Source: Alkalinema pantanalense
Lineage (GTDB): Bacteria; Cyanobacteriota; Cyanobacteriia; Leptolyngbyales; Leptolyngbyaceae
Direction: 5' to 3'
Assembly (NCBI RefSeq): GCF_050753345.1
Contig: NZ_JBLZFX010000004.1
Location: 62,001-126,000 of the forward strand
Length of the DNA stretch: 64,000 nt
In this document: in pieces, positions 45,108 to 53,237 of the stretch
How positions within the stretch are numbered: the stretch's first letter is position 1
Layout of the letters: each line of letters begins with the position of its first letter
The notes under the pieces: generated by a model
What the model saw: the letters and a program-made list of their open reading frames with translations, nothing else
Databases searched by the model: none
What the model was told of the DNA's origin: nothing
Program-made: the position numbers and the translations under genes

Positions 45108-45830
45108 ATGAGTCGTGCAGCCAGTGTCGGTGGAATTGTTATTGCAGCAATAGTTGGAGTGGGAGTGAAGTTTGGGGTTCCTGCCTTGCTGAACGAAACC
45201 AGCATTGCAATGAACAACCCCTTTCCTAATTCTTCGCCTTTGCATGAACCGTTTTATCGCATGACTAAGAAAATTGCCGATTCCCCGACGATGAAGGAGC
45301 AATTTAAGTCAGTCTCTAAGGATCAGGCGGAACAACTGGGCTCAAACCTAGCTAAACAGGGACTCAAGCGGCTAGATGACACCTCTTTGGAACGACGAGC
45401 CGTTATTTTATCTAGCATGTTAGCCAAGATGGATACCAAGTCCTGTGCCAGTGTTGTGACAGGGCAACCCCTGACGGGCGATGACCAAAACAATCCCATC
45501 TTTATGGCCTTGGAAAAATTAGATCCCCAGTCGATCGACGATTGGTTCCAACTATCCTACAAGGCGATGGAATTAGAAGCCCAGAAAGTCCCTGCTCCAG
45601 CCTTTGACCAATCTAAGATGCAGCCCGCGTTGAAAGCTGTTCTCAAAACCATGCCCGAAGACGACGCCCAAAAATTTATTAAAGTCATGCAGTCTATCAG
45701 TTCTCCTAGCGGGGCTGCTACGACCTCTTCGGAAGATTCTTGCTGGGCCGGTCGCAAACTCTATGATTCCATGAAATCATTGCCTCAAGAGCATAAGGTG
45801 GTGCTAGCGCGTGCCTTGGCCCAAGAGTAG
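45108..45830 (+). CDS. Membrane-anchored helical protein, unknown function
   Basis: A 240-residue protein with one N-terminal hydrophobic segment (about 8-28, GGIVIAAIVGVGVKFGVPALL) and a mostly helical, charged remainder. Two single Cys occur (SCASVVTG and SCWAGRK). GGGAGG lies about 11 nt before the ATG. I cannot assign a family. It ends 95 bp before a strong bidirectional terminator shared with pdhC. Confidence 0.65.
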   Translation: MSRAASVGGIVIAAIVGVGVKFGVPALLNETSIAMNNPFPNSSPLHEPFYRMTKKIADSPTMKEQFKSVSKDQAEQLGSNLAKQGLKRLDDTSLERRAVILSSMLAKMDTKSCASVVTGQPLTGDDQNNPIFMALEKLDPQSIDDWFQLSYKAMELEAQKVPAPAFDQSKMQPALKAVLKTMPEDDAQKFIKVMQSISSPSGAATTSSEDSCWAGRKLYDSMKSLPQEHKVVLARALAQE

Positions 45831-45895
45831 TCGTTATTCCTAGTGCTTCAACGATCGTTGCGTCCTTGAGAGAAGCGATGGTGCCCAGGATTTTC

Positions 45896-45925
45896 AAACT
45901 TGCATAGTCGAAACTTGCATAGTCA
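45896..45925. repeat. 15-bp tandem duplication
   Basis: aaacttgcatagtcg is followed by aaacttgcatagtca, one difference. It abuts the terminator at 45925. Confidence 0.85.
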
Positions 45926-45960
45926 AAAAGGACTGAGTGTCTCAAGGCTCAGTCCTTTTT
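45925..45960. terminator. Bidirectional terminator between convergent genes
   Basis: Perfect 13-bp stem AAAAAGGACTGAG/CTCAGTCCTTTTT with a 10-nt loop. A/T runs on both sides make it functional in either direction. Confidence 0.9.
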
Positions 45961-46044
45961 CTTTACACGATTGTTTTCTCTAAGCGATTGTCTGGAGTTA
46001 GATCGGATCGAGTTGTTCGCTAAATGAGCCCGCTAGCCGGGGAA

Positions 46045-47343
46045 CTACAGCGTTAACGACTGTATGTCCGTTTCGATTAACTTCGCCAAGTCTTTCAGGA
46101 AGGCTGCGGCATGGGCACCATAGATAATTCGGTGATCACAGGTAATGTTGACTTGCATTTGCCGCTTGACGCCAATCATGCCATCTTCATTGGCGACCAC
46201 CGTGGGACGGGCCGCCCCGATCGCGATAATGGAACCTTGGCCGGGAGGCAGAATGGCATCAAAGGTATCGACGCCAAACATACCTAGGTTAGAAATGGTA
46301 AACGTCCCAGTGCTGTACTCGTCCGGCGTCAGTTGCTTGGAGCGGGCCCGATCGACCAAATCCTTCCAACTGCGGGAGAGGCTATAGAGATCCTGTTGGT
46401 CAGCGCTGCGCAGAACGGGGGTGATCAAGCCACCATCGGGCATCGCCACTGCAACGGCAATATTAATGGAGCCATTGTAGTGAATGCCATTTTCGACATA
46501 ACTCGCATTCAACAGCGGATGCTTCTGCAACGTCATAGCAACGGCTTTGGCCAACAGCGCACTCATTGTGACACCCTTAGATTTCACCTGCTTGTAAAGC
46601 TTATCCAGGGCATCGGTCGTAATGGTATAGCCGACGCGGAACACAGGCACTTCCAGCGTAGCCACCATGTTTTTCACCACGGCTACTTGCATGGTGTTCA
46701 TGGCTTGGACTTGCCCCGGAGTGGGGGGCGCAACGGGAGCCGCCGGGGCTTTAGCTGCAACGGGTTTGGCTACCGGAGCCATGGGAGCGGCAATGACCGG
46801 AGTCGCAACCGGGGCTGAAGGCTTGCCTGCGGCAGCTTCCACATCTTCCGCCACAATCCGACCGTGGGGGCCAGTTCCGACTAACGTTTCTAAGCTAACG
46901 CCTAAGTCCTTAGCCAGTTTCTTAGCTCGAGGAGAGGCCACAATGCGACCGGATGGACGGACAGGAGCCGCTGCACTGCTGCCATTGCCAGAGGCTGCTG
47001 CGGTGGAAACTGCAACAGGGGCTGCGGCGGCAGGTTCAGGCGCACTGGCAGATCCACCACCAGCTAAAGCGGCTGCTTTCTGCTTAGCTTCTTCAATTTC
47101 GGCTTCGGTTTCAGCAAGCAGTCCCAGGGCAGAACCGACGGGCGCAGAGTCTCCTGCTTGTACAACGATCGCTGCAAGAATTCCTTCGTTGAATGATTCA
47201 ACATCCATGTCGGCTTTGTCCGACTCCACAATGAGCACGGTTTCGCCCTTTTCGATCTTGTCGCCGGGGGATTTAACCCAAGCGGTGATCTTTCCTTCAG
47301 TCATTGTGGAACTGAGCGCGGGCATGAAAATTTCGTGAATCAT
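46045..47343 (-). CDS. pdhC: Pyruvate dehydrogenase E2 (dihydrolipoamide acetyltransferase)
   Basis: Core subunit of the pyruvate dehydrogenase complex, transferring acetyl groups from lipoyl-lysine to CoA. A single lipoyl domain (1-80) carries K43 in ESDKADMD. An Ala/Pro-rich linker leads to the E3-binding domain (about 137-170, ASPRAKKLAKDLGV), then the catalytic domain (about 215-432). The active-site loop is CDHRIIYGAHAAAFL: His is kept but the usual Asp of HxxxDG is Tyr, as I remember for cyanobacterial and plastid E2. The 432-residue length is normal for this type. The E1 and E3 genes are not adjacent. Confidence 0.95.
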   Translation of the reverse strand: MIHEIFMPALSSTMTEGKITAWVKSPGDKIEKGETVLIVESDKADMDVESFNEGILAAIVVQAGDSAPVGSALGLLAETEAEIEEAKQKAAALAGGGSASAPEPAAAAPVAVSTAAASGNGSSAAAPVRPSGRIVASPRAKKLAKDLGVSLETLVGTGPHGRIVAEDVEAAAGKPSAPVATPVIAAPMAPVAKPVAAKAPAAPVAPPTPGQVQAMNTMQVAVVKNMVATLEVPVFRVGYTITTDALDKLYKQVKSKGVTMSALLAKAVAMTLQKHPLLNASYVENGIHYNGSINIAVAVAMPDGGLITPVLRSADQQDLYSLSRSWKDLVDRARSKQLTPDEYSTGTFTISNLGMFGVDTFDAILPPGQGSIIAIGAARPTVVANEDGMIGVKRQMQVNITCDHRIIYGAHAAAFLKDLAKLIETDIQSLTL

Positions 47344-47507
47344 CGTGGTGGCATCCGAGAAAGTCAGGGTGTTTTGACGGGATTCGCGGACTTAGCTTCC
47401 GATCGCATGGATCAGACCTAAATCAGATTTGCGAATACGCAGAATCAAATTTTATCGGAATTAGGTGCCAAGAAATACTTGAGTTCTGGTTGATTCCCCC
47501 TCGTTGA

Positions 47508-47936
47508 TTACACATCAGCCGTTTTCTTTTGAGAGTCTAGCCATTGCTGATAAGCCGTTTCGTCTCCGCCAAAGGAATCTACCGAAACCTGGCGTTCTGG
47601 CATAGGCTTGAGCGGGGCATTAATGGGGTTGTATTTGCAGTAGCAGATCACCACCATGTCGTAATCCCCCCTGGGAAGATCAGGTGTATAGGTTTCCACC
47701 CGCGTGACCTCCCAATCCCCCTTCCGATAATGGGTGCTGTAGCCATGTTCTTTGGGGTCGTGGAGCTGATCGACACGGATAAATTCAGTGGGTCGATAGC
47801 CCGGTTCTGGAATGGGTTTATCTGAGCAATCGTAGTGTTCTGCGAGAATGTCGGTGAGTGCTTGAGTATGCTGTAGCTTACGCTCCTTCCAATTAGGTGA
47901 GCGCCGCTCTGCTCGAAAGACAATGTATTTACGCAT
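47508..47936 (-). CDS. Small conserved-looking protein, second gene of a two-gene operon
   Basis: A 142-residue soluble protein I do not recognise. The ATG at 47936 gives MRKYIVFRAERRSPNWKE. Its start overlaps the stop of the upstream gene by 8 nt (ATGCGTAA), a sign of translational coupling. Aromatic and charged residues alternate in a way that suggests an all-beta or alpha/beta fold (GDWEVTRVETYTPDLPRGDYD). No signal peptide, no membrane span, two Cys in VICYCKY. The function is unknown, but the tight coupling means it very probably acts with its 72-residue partner. Confidence 0.65.
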   Translation of the reverse strand: MRKYIVFRAERRSPNWKERKLQHTQALTDILAEHYDCSDKPIPEPGYRPTEFIRVDQLHDPKEHGYSTHYRKGDWEVTRVETYTPDLPRGDYDMVVICYCKYNPINAPLKPMPERQVSVDSFGGDETAYQQWLDSQKKTADV

Positions 47937-48147
47937 CGTCGCCATCCTCGTTGTCGGTATCGTAGTAAGACTTTGGGAATTCGGTTTTGCCTGCAAACAC
48001 ACAATCAGCCTCAAGAACGGAATCACTGGTTTCTTCCACACCAACCAGTTGCCATCCATACTTTTCTGCCATTTCCTCACAGTCTGCTTTTTCGGCAGCC
48101 GCGTGCCTTGAAACGTTTTCGTCTTCGTCGTATCTGGGTTTTGGCAT
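47929..48147 (-). CDS. Small acidic protein, first gene of a two-gene operon
   Basis: A 72-residue acidic protein (starts MPKPRYDEDENVSRH, ends NEDGDDA) with two Cys (KADCEE and EADCVF). It overlaps the following gene by 8 nt, which argues for joint expression. The family is unknown. The two-gene arrangement recalls small regulator or toxin-antitoxin pairs, but neither protein shows a recognisable toxin or DNA-binding motif. Confidence 0.6.
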   Translation of the reverse strand: MPKPRYDEDENVSRHAAAEKADCEEMAEKYGWQLVGVEETSDSVLEADCVFAGKTEFPKSYYDTDNEDGDDA

Positions 48148-48250
48148 ACTTGCTAAATTAAATGGCTTCTTTCTCGGATATGTAATGCTGAGATAAGTTA
48201 GCTTGGTTGAAGATGCTTACTAAGTGTATTTGTACTTATTAGAGCACACT

Positions 48251-48913
48251 TCACCCTTGGGTTTTGACCCACGATCGCAGTAGTGTGAGCGCTCTTGCTA
48301 ATCCTAGGGTTTCGCTTTCGGCTAGAAATTCTGTGACTTTGGCGATCGTTAAAAAATCGTAGGCGGGGCTGATTTGCACAGGTCGATATCCCCCACGATC
48401 GAGGGCCCAAATTTTCAAGTCTCCCTTCAGCACCTCTTCGCCTACGGTGGTGACGTACTGCCAGATTTCGGGCACGCCCATGGTTTCGTAGAAAGACAGC
48501 CGCTTAGGACTATCCGACTCTTGCAAAGCGATCTCGATCGCGATGTCCGGCGGGGGCACTTGAGTGACATCCAGCTTGCCGGATGGGGGGATCGCTGGTG
48601 CATTTTCTAAGTAATAGCAAGCCATAGGTTGTATCGCCCGTCCGATCTCCGGCTGCAGCAGCAGGACATTGCCGGGACTGACTAGGGAATCCCCCATTTC
48701 ATCGGCAACCACCAGCAAGAGGGACTCCAATAAGCGATTGCAGCGATTGTGCTCTTCTAAAGGCGTCATCATCTCCAACCGCCCCCGATCGTAGGTCAAA
48801 TGCGCTTCCCGATTGCTGCCCAGTTCTGCCAGTAATTCTTCTAACTTTGCCCAGGAAATATTTTTCAGCAGAATACGCTTTTCTGTAGCGACAGGCTTTT
48901 TGCGAAATAGCAT
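48251..48913 (-). CDS. Uma2-family (DUF820) putative endonuclease
   Basis: A 220-residue member of the Uma2/DUF820 family, very abundant in cyanobacteria and built on a PD-(D/E)xK nuclease fold. The core has PPDIAIEIAL (about 124-133) followed by SPKRLSFYETMGVPEIWQY, which supply the acidic and Lys/Tyr positions of the family. The N-terminal LEELLAELGSNREAHLTYDRGRLEMMTP matches the usual start. Function in vivo is not known; some are associated with mobile DNA. It is monocistronic. Confidence 0.88.
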   Translation of the reverse strand: MLFRKKPVATEKRILLKNISWAKLEELLAELGSNREAHLTYDRGRLEMMTPLEEHNRCNRLLESLLLVVADEMGDSLVSPGNVLLLQPEIGRAIQPMACYYLENAPAIPPSGKLDVTQVPPPDIAIEIALQESDSPKRLSFYETMGVPEIWQYVTTVGEEVLKGDLKIWALDRGGYRPVQISPAYDFLTIAKVTEFLAESETLGLARALTLLRSWVKTQG

Positions 48914-49324
48914 AGGGCAACTAACCTCGTGGGCAACTAACCTTAGCAGCGATCGTGTTCTAGCCTACCGTACTGTGCACTCCCGCTGCGCGATTGCTGA
49001 AAGGCCCATAAGCAATAAAAAAGGACTGAGCTACCTAACCTTCCGAATCGCGACATTGCACGGGGAAAGCCCAGAAACCCAATCCTTTGGAATTAACAAT
49101 CAGCCAAATCTATCGACAATCAGCCAAACCTATTGCAGCGAAGTCGTTGCGAGTCGTTGCAAAGCCTATAGAACTCTTCCTCTAGCATACCCACCTAACG
49201 AGGGTCTATGCATATTCGTTGATCTCAAGTGCCTAAAATTTACAAATCTTTTAAGTTACCTGAGATCCCATGCCCCAGAGGTCAGCTTTGAGTCACCACG
49301 CTCTAAGCGGTATCACCCACTCAC
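48914..49324. other. Intergenic region between the Uma2 gene and pgr5
   Basis: No gene. Short direct repeats are dense: gggcaactaacctcgt near 48912-48940, acaatcagccaaatctatcg (about 49086-49105) repeated with two changes to about 49125, and gtcgttgc twice at about 49144-49160. Confidence 0.55.
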
Positions 49325-49522
49325 CTAGGCAAGTAAACCAAGACGTTTGCCATTGTCACGCGCCAACCGAATCAGGTTTTGCCGTTGGGTGCGATCGATA
49401 CCCAGAGCGTTGCAAACGTTGGTGATCACCTTGGAATGTTGCGCGATCGCCTTGCCCCGTAACGCTACGAAACGCTCACTACCTAAAAAGTTACGAACCA
49501 AAACCACGATCGGTGCAAACAT
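49325..49522 (-). CDS. pgr5: PGR5-like cyclic electron flow protein
   Basis: A 65-residue protein. MFAPIVVLVRNFLGSERF, LRGKAIAQHSKVITNVCNALG and the C-terminal NGKRLGLLA match PGR5 of cyanobacteria and plants as I recall them (plant PGR5 ends in a similar LGFLA). PGR5 supports antimycin-sensitive cyclic electron flow around photosystem I. The ATG at 49522 follows GAGGAGA by about 8 nt; an in-frame upstream ATG would add 11 residues not typical of the family. No PGRL1-like gene is near. The call rests on motif recall of a short protein. Confidence 0.85.
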   Translation of the reverse strand: MFAPIVVLVRNFLGSERFVALRGKAIAQHSKVITNVCNALGIDRTQRQNLIRLARDNGKRLGLLA

Positions 49523-49885
49523 AACAAGTCTCCTCAAGTCAAGTCTAGTAATCATTCAACTGTCCCCAAGCTCAAGGATTTGCCTCACCCATCCTGTCTC
49601 AAACCTTTTCTAGAGGCTTGCCTCGAGACTTGTTAACTTATGTAAATTAATGTAAACAATTTGTTACAAAGTGTCAAGGGTTTTGCCAAGAAATTTTCTT
49701 TCCTGCCGTCAATAGCCTGTTTCGATGAGTGCATCAGTAAAGGTACGGTTGGGAAAGTGCCCCTTTTGTGCAGGAAAGCGCCAGCGGAATGTGCAACGAT
49801 CGGGAAACTTTTGCATAACGCCTTTACAATCACGCCTACTCAGGCCAATGCGTTGCCCTGGGAGGCTGAGGAGTTCCTGTTGATC
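49523..49885. other. Divergent upstream region of pgr5 and the DUF2459 gene
   Basis: No gene I can support. A plus-strand frame from 49661 runs into the downstream gene, but it lacks a ribosome-binding site and its residues do not resemble the family. Both promoters should be here. Confidence 0.5.
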
Positions 49886-50683
49886 ATGAAGCGATTACAA
49901 AGAGTAGGTTTACAAAGGCTGGATATTCAGAGAGTCGGGTTTCACCCTGAAATGGATTTGCCGACAATGAGCCTCCATCGGCTAGAAATGAACCGACGGG
50001 TACTGCGCCGATTAATCAAGTGGGTTGGGATTACCAGTGGGACGATCGTCACCCTTGTTTCCTTGGCCGCAGTGCTTCCCCGCCGTTGGGGTTACCAGCC
50101 TTTGCGCTGTGAGGCTAGTCCCTATCGGGTTTATGTGGCGGGAGAAGCGTTACATGTCAATCTGATCCTGCCGGTGGAAAATGAAGCATTTAACTGGCGT
50201 GGATTCCTGGATTTGAAAACGATCGGTTCCGACGCTCGGGGCAATTATCAATATTTAAAATTCGGCTGGGGCGATCGGGACTTCTACATGAACACGCCCA
50301 GCTTGCAGCAACTGAAAGTCAGTCGAACGCTGCGATCGCTGTTTTGGCCGGGAAATCCCACGACGATGCATGTGCAGGGCTACGATCAACTCCCCAACGA
50401 AGCCGGGGTTGATCTACGGTGTATCGGCGTTAGTCGATCGGATTACTTAAACCTTGTGGCCTACCTCAAAGGCTCATTCAAACTAAACCAGGGCAAACCT
50501 ATTCGGATCCAAAATGCTTTTTCCCCTACCAGTGGTTTTTATGAGGGTACGGGGCATTATTCCCTCGCGAGAACCTGTAATACCTGGGCCGCCCAGGGCT
50601 TGGACGCTGCCCAAATTAACGCGCCTTGGTGGTCAGCCATTGCCCAACCTGTGATGTATCAACTACCCAAACCATCACCCTAG
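49886..50683 (+). CDS. DUF2459/TIGR02117-family protein
   Basis: About 265 residues with one N-terminal hydrophobic segment (about 58-78, VGITSGTIVTLVSLAAVLP). RRWGYQPLRCEASPYRVYVAG is followed by FGWGDRDFYMNTPS and, near the end, YSLARTCNTWAAQGL, which carry conserved Trp, Asp and Cys positions of the DUF2459 family, sometimes found near urease genes. The fold may be papain-like, with Cys and His as candidate catalytic residues; this is inference. The ATG at 49886 has GAGGAG about 12 nt upstream. No urease genes are in this window. Confidence 0.75.
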   Translation: MKRLQRVGLQRLDIQRVGFHPEMDLPTMSLHRLEMNRRVLRRLIKWVGITSGTIVTLVSLAAVLPRRWGYQPLRCEASPYRVYVAGEALHVNLILPVENEAFNWRGFLDLKTIGSDARGNYQYLKFGWGDRDFYMNTPSLQQLKVSRTLRSLFWPGNPTTMHVQGYDQLPNEAGVDLRCIGVSRSDYLNLVAYLKGSFKLNQGKPIRIQNAFSPTSGFYEGTGHYSLARTCNTWAAQGLDAAQINAPWWSAIAQPVMYQLPKPSP

Positions 50684-50926
50684 GCTGAATTGAGGTCGTC
50701 TACGAAGAAATAACCTTCCCGGTTTACCCATCTACCTGCCTACCCGCTTATCCACTCACCCAGCCACCCCTTGGGATTTCATTTGTACGTTGTTCTTTGG
50801 CTTGACCCGAGAATTCCCCTGCTTCTCACAAAGTTTGTCCTTCCCCCTGTCCCCCAAAAGCCCTATCCTACTGATTAGCCTTTTTTTAGGTACATCCGTC
50901 AGACTGGGAAGGACGCTAGTTAGAAC

Positions 50927-52279
50927 ATGCAGTTTTCCAAAATTTTGATTGCTAATCGGGGTGAAATCGCGTTGCGGATTATTCGCACCTGCGAAGAGAT
51001 GGGGATTGCCACAGTGGCCGTCCATTCCACGATCGATCGTAATTCGCTGCATGTCCAGTTGGCTGATGAAGCCGTTTGCATTGGCGAACCCCCCAGTAAC
51101 AAGAGTTATCTCAACATTCCCAATATCATTGCAGCGGCCCTGACCCGCAATGCCACGGCAATTCATCCTGGTTATGGTTTTTTAGCGGAAAACGCTCGGT
51201 TCGCTGAAATTTGCGCCGATCACAAAATTGTCTTCATTGGCCCATCGCCGGATTCGATTCGATCGATGGGGGACAAGTCCACCGCCAAGAAAACCATGCA
51301 GCGGGTAGGCGTTCCCACGGTTCCCGGCAGTAAAGGCTTGGTGGAAACGGAGGAAGAAGCCCGCACCATTGCCCAATCGATCGGCTATCCCGTCATTATC
51401 AAAGCTACAGCGGGGGGCGGCGGACGGGGGATGCGCCTCGTGCCCAGTGATGAGGAACTGTCGAAATCCTTCTTCGCGGCCCAAGGCGAAGCAGAGGCAG
51501 CCTTTGGCAACTCCGGGGTTTACATTGAAAAATTTGTGCAAAATCCCCGCCACATCGAGTTCCAAATTTTAGCGGACAGCCACGGCAACGTGATCCATCT
51601 TGGTGAGCGGGAATGTTCGATTCAGCGGCGGCACCAAAAGCTGTTGGAAGAATCGCCCAGTTGTGCCCTGACGCCGGAATTGCGGGAAAAAATGGGAACG
51701 GCTGCCGTCCTAGCTGCTAAAGCAATTAACTATGTCGGCGCAGGTACCGTGGAGTTTCTGCTGGATCAGTCCGGGGAGTTCTACTTCATGGAAATGAATA
51801 CTCGGATTCAAGTGGAACACCCCGTCACGGAAATGGTGACGGGGGTTGATCTGATTGCCGAGCAGATTCGCATTGCCCAAGGGGAAAAGTTGCATTTTAC
51901 CCAGGATCAGATTCAACTCAAAGGCCACGCGATCGAATGTCGGGTGAACGCGGAGGATCCGGAGCACAATTTCCGGCCCAGTCCCGGACGCATTAGTGGC
52001 TATTTGCCCCCCAGTGGTCCCGGTGTGCGGATGGATTCCCACGTTTACACCGACTACGAAATTCCGCCCTACTATGATTCCCTGATTGGCAAACTGATTG
52101 TTTGGGCGGAGGATCGCCCCTCAGCAATTCGGCGCATGAAGCGAGCCCTGCGGGAATGTGCCGTGACAGGCTTACCCACGACGATCGCCTTCCACCAAAA
52201 AATTCTTGACACACCCGAGTTTCAGAAGGGTGATATCTACACTAACTTTGTGGATAAGGTCATGTTCCAGCGGGGCTAG
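50927..52279 (+). CDS. accC: Biotin carboxylase AccC
   Basis: Biotin carboxylase subunit of acetyl-CoA carboxylase, which carboxylates biotin on BCCP with ATP and bicarbonate at the start of fatty-acid synthesis. The protein has 450 residues, the normal length. It starts MQFSKILIANRGEIALRII, has the ATP-grasp glycine-rich loop ATAGGGGRGMRLV (about 157-169), EFQILADSHGNVIHLGERECS with HQKLLEESPS, and the active-site EMNTRIQVEHPVTEMVTG. The accB, accA and accD genes are not adjacent. A glycosyltransferase gene follows after about 60 bp. Confidence 0.98.
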   Translation: MQFSKILIANRGEIALRIIRTCEEMGIATVAVHSTIDRNSLHVQLADEAVCIGEPPSNKSYLNIPNIIAAALTRNATAIHPGYGFLAENARFAEICADHKIVFIGPSPDSIRSMGDKSTAKKTMQRVGVPTVPGSKGLVETEEEARTIAQSIGYPVIIKATAGGGGRGMRLVPSDEELSKSFFAAQGEAEAAFGNSGVYIEKFVQNPRHIEFQILADSHGNVIHLGERECSIQRRHQKLLEESPSCALTPELREKMGTAAVLAAKAINYVGAGTVEFLLDQSGEFYFMEMNTRIQVEHPVTEMVTGVDLIAEQIRIAQGEKLHFTQDQIQLKGHAIECRVNAEDPEHNFRPSPGRISGYLPPSGPGVRMDSHVYTDYEIPPYYDSLIGKLIVWAEDRPSAIRRMKRALRECAVTGLPTTIAFHQKILDTPEFQKGDIYTNFVDKVMFQRG

Positions 52280-52340
52280 GCAGGATTGTCCAGCTCTCCT
52301 GAACCAGATGGGACGTGAATGGAGGGATGGGGAGGACTCG

Positions 52341-53237
52341 ATGAAAAATATGATCCGTCGCTTGCAATCTCGATCACGCCATGCCCGCGATCGCATGGCT
52401 GACATATCGTTGTTTGCTCCGATCTCGGCCTCTCCGGGTGATGTTTTGACCGCGCCGCCGCCGGAGAGTTTGCTGGCACCCTCTGCTCTGCCCTATCTAG
52501 CCGAAGTGGTCATTGTGCTTCCGGTGTATAACGAACAAGCTTGCATTGAACGAACCCTCAACGCGATCGAGGCTTATCTAGAAAACCATCCCAACTACAT
52601 TTTTCTGTTTGTGAATGATGGATCCCGCGATCGAACTGCCGCGATTCTGACGGAGCATATTCGCACTGTGGATCATCACCAGATTCAACTCCTGTCCTAC
52701 CAGCCCCAAGGTGGCAAGGGGCACGCCATTCGCACGGGCATGCGCTGTAGCCAGTCGGAGCTTCCTGGCAACTTTTTCTGCTTTTTAGACAGCGATCTAG
52801 CCTATTCCTTGGATCATTTAGATTTGCTGATTGAGCAACTTTACGAAGACGAGGTGGTGATTGGTTGTCGCAATCAAGTCGCAGCCAGTCTGCAACGGGT
52901 CAGCCCCCTGCGCAAGGTCGCGGGCAAAATTTACAATTGGTTTTCTCGAGCCATCCTAGGACTGAGTTACCGAGACATGCAGGCGGGTCTCAAGGGCTTC
53001 CGCCGGGAGGCCGCCCAAGTGTTGTTTGCGAAACAACGCCTGACGGGATTTTCCTTCGATGTCGAGCTGATTTACCTCGCCCACAAGTGGGGCTTCTCGA
53101 TCGGGGAAATTCCTGCTACAGTGTCCAAGTCTCATCAGGCCAAAGTGTCTAAGGTCAACCTGTTGCAGGACTCGCTGAAGATGCTACTCGACCTGCTGAA
53201 GATTCGTTGGAATGACCTGTTAGGACGATATTGCTAG
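52341..53237 (+). CDS. GT2 glycosyltransferase, dolichyl-phosphate-sugar-synthase-like
   Basis: A 298-residue glycosyltransferase of the GT-A fold. VVIVLPVYNE (about 57-65), FVNDGSRDRT (about 90-99) and the DxD-type FLDSDLAY (about 148-155) are the nucleotide-sugar and metal-binding motifs of family 2. Lys/Gly-rich GGKGHAIRTG and the C-terminal region with RDMQAGLKGFRR fit enzymes that load a sugar on a polyprenyl phosphate. The N-terminal 50 residues are poorly conserved and basic. The ATG at 52341 has GGAGGAC 5-8 nt upstream. It may be read with accC but the roles differ. Its stop overlaps the start of the next gene. Confidence 0.88.
   Translation: MKNMIRRLQSRSRHARDRMADISLFAPISASPGDVLTAPPPESLLAPSALPYLAEVVIVLPVYNEQACIERTLNAIEAYLENHPNYIFLFVNDGSRDRTAAILTEHIRTVDHHQIQLLSYQPQGGKGHAIRTGMRCSQSELPGNFFCFLDSDLAYSLDHLDLLIEQLYEDEVVIGCRNQVAASLQRVSPLRKVAGKIYNWFSRAILGLSYRDMQAGLKGFRREAAQVLFAKQRLTGFSFDVELIYLAHKWGFSIGEIPATVSKSHQAKVSKVNLLQDSLKMLLDLLKIRWNDLLGRYC

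Noticed and set aside
46667..47338. 223-codon plus-strand frame antisense to pdhC
   Set aside because: It mirrors the Ala/Pro-rich linker of E2; such regions give long antisense frames without being genes.
49661..49885. N-terminal extension of the DUF2459 gene
   Set aside because: The extra 75 residues lack family similarity and a ribosome-binding site; the ATG at 49886 is better supported.
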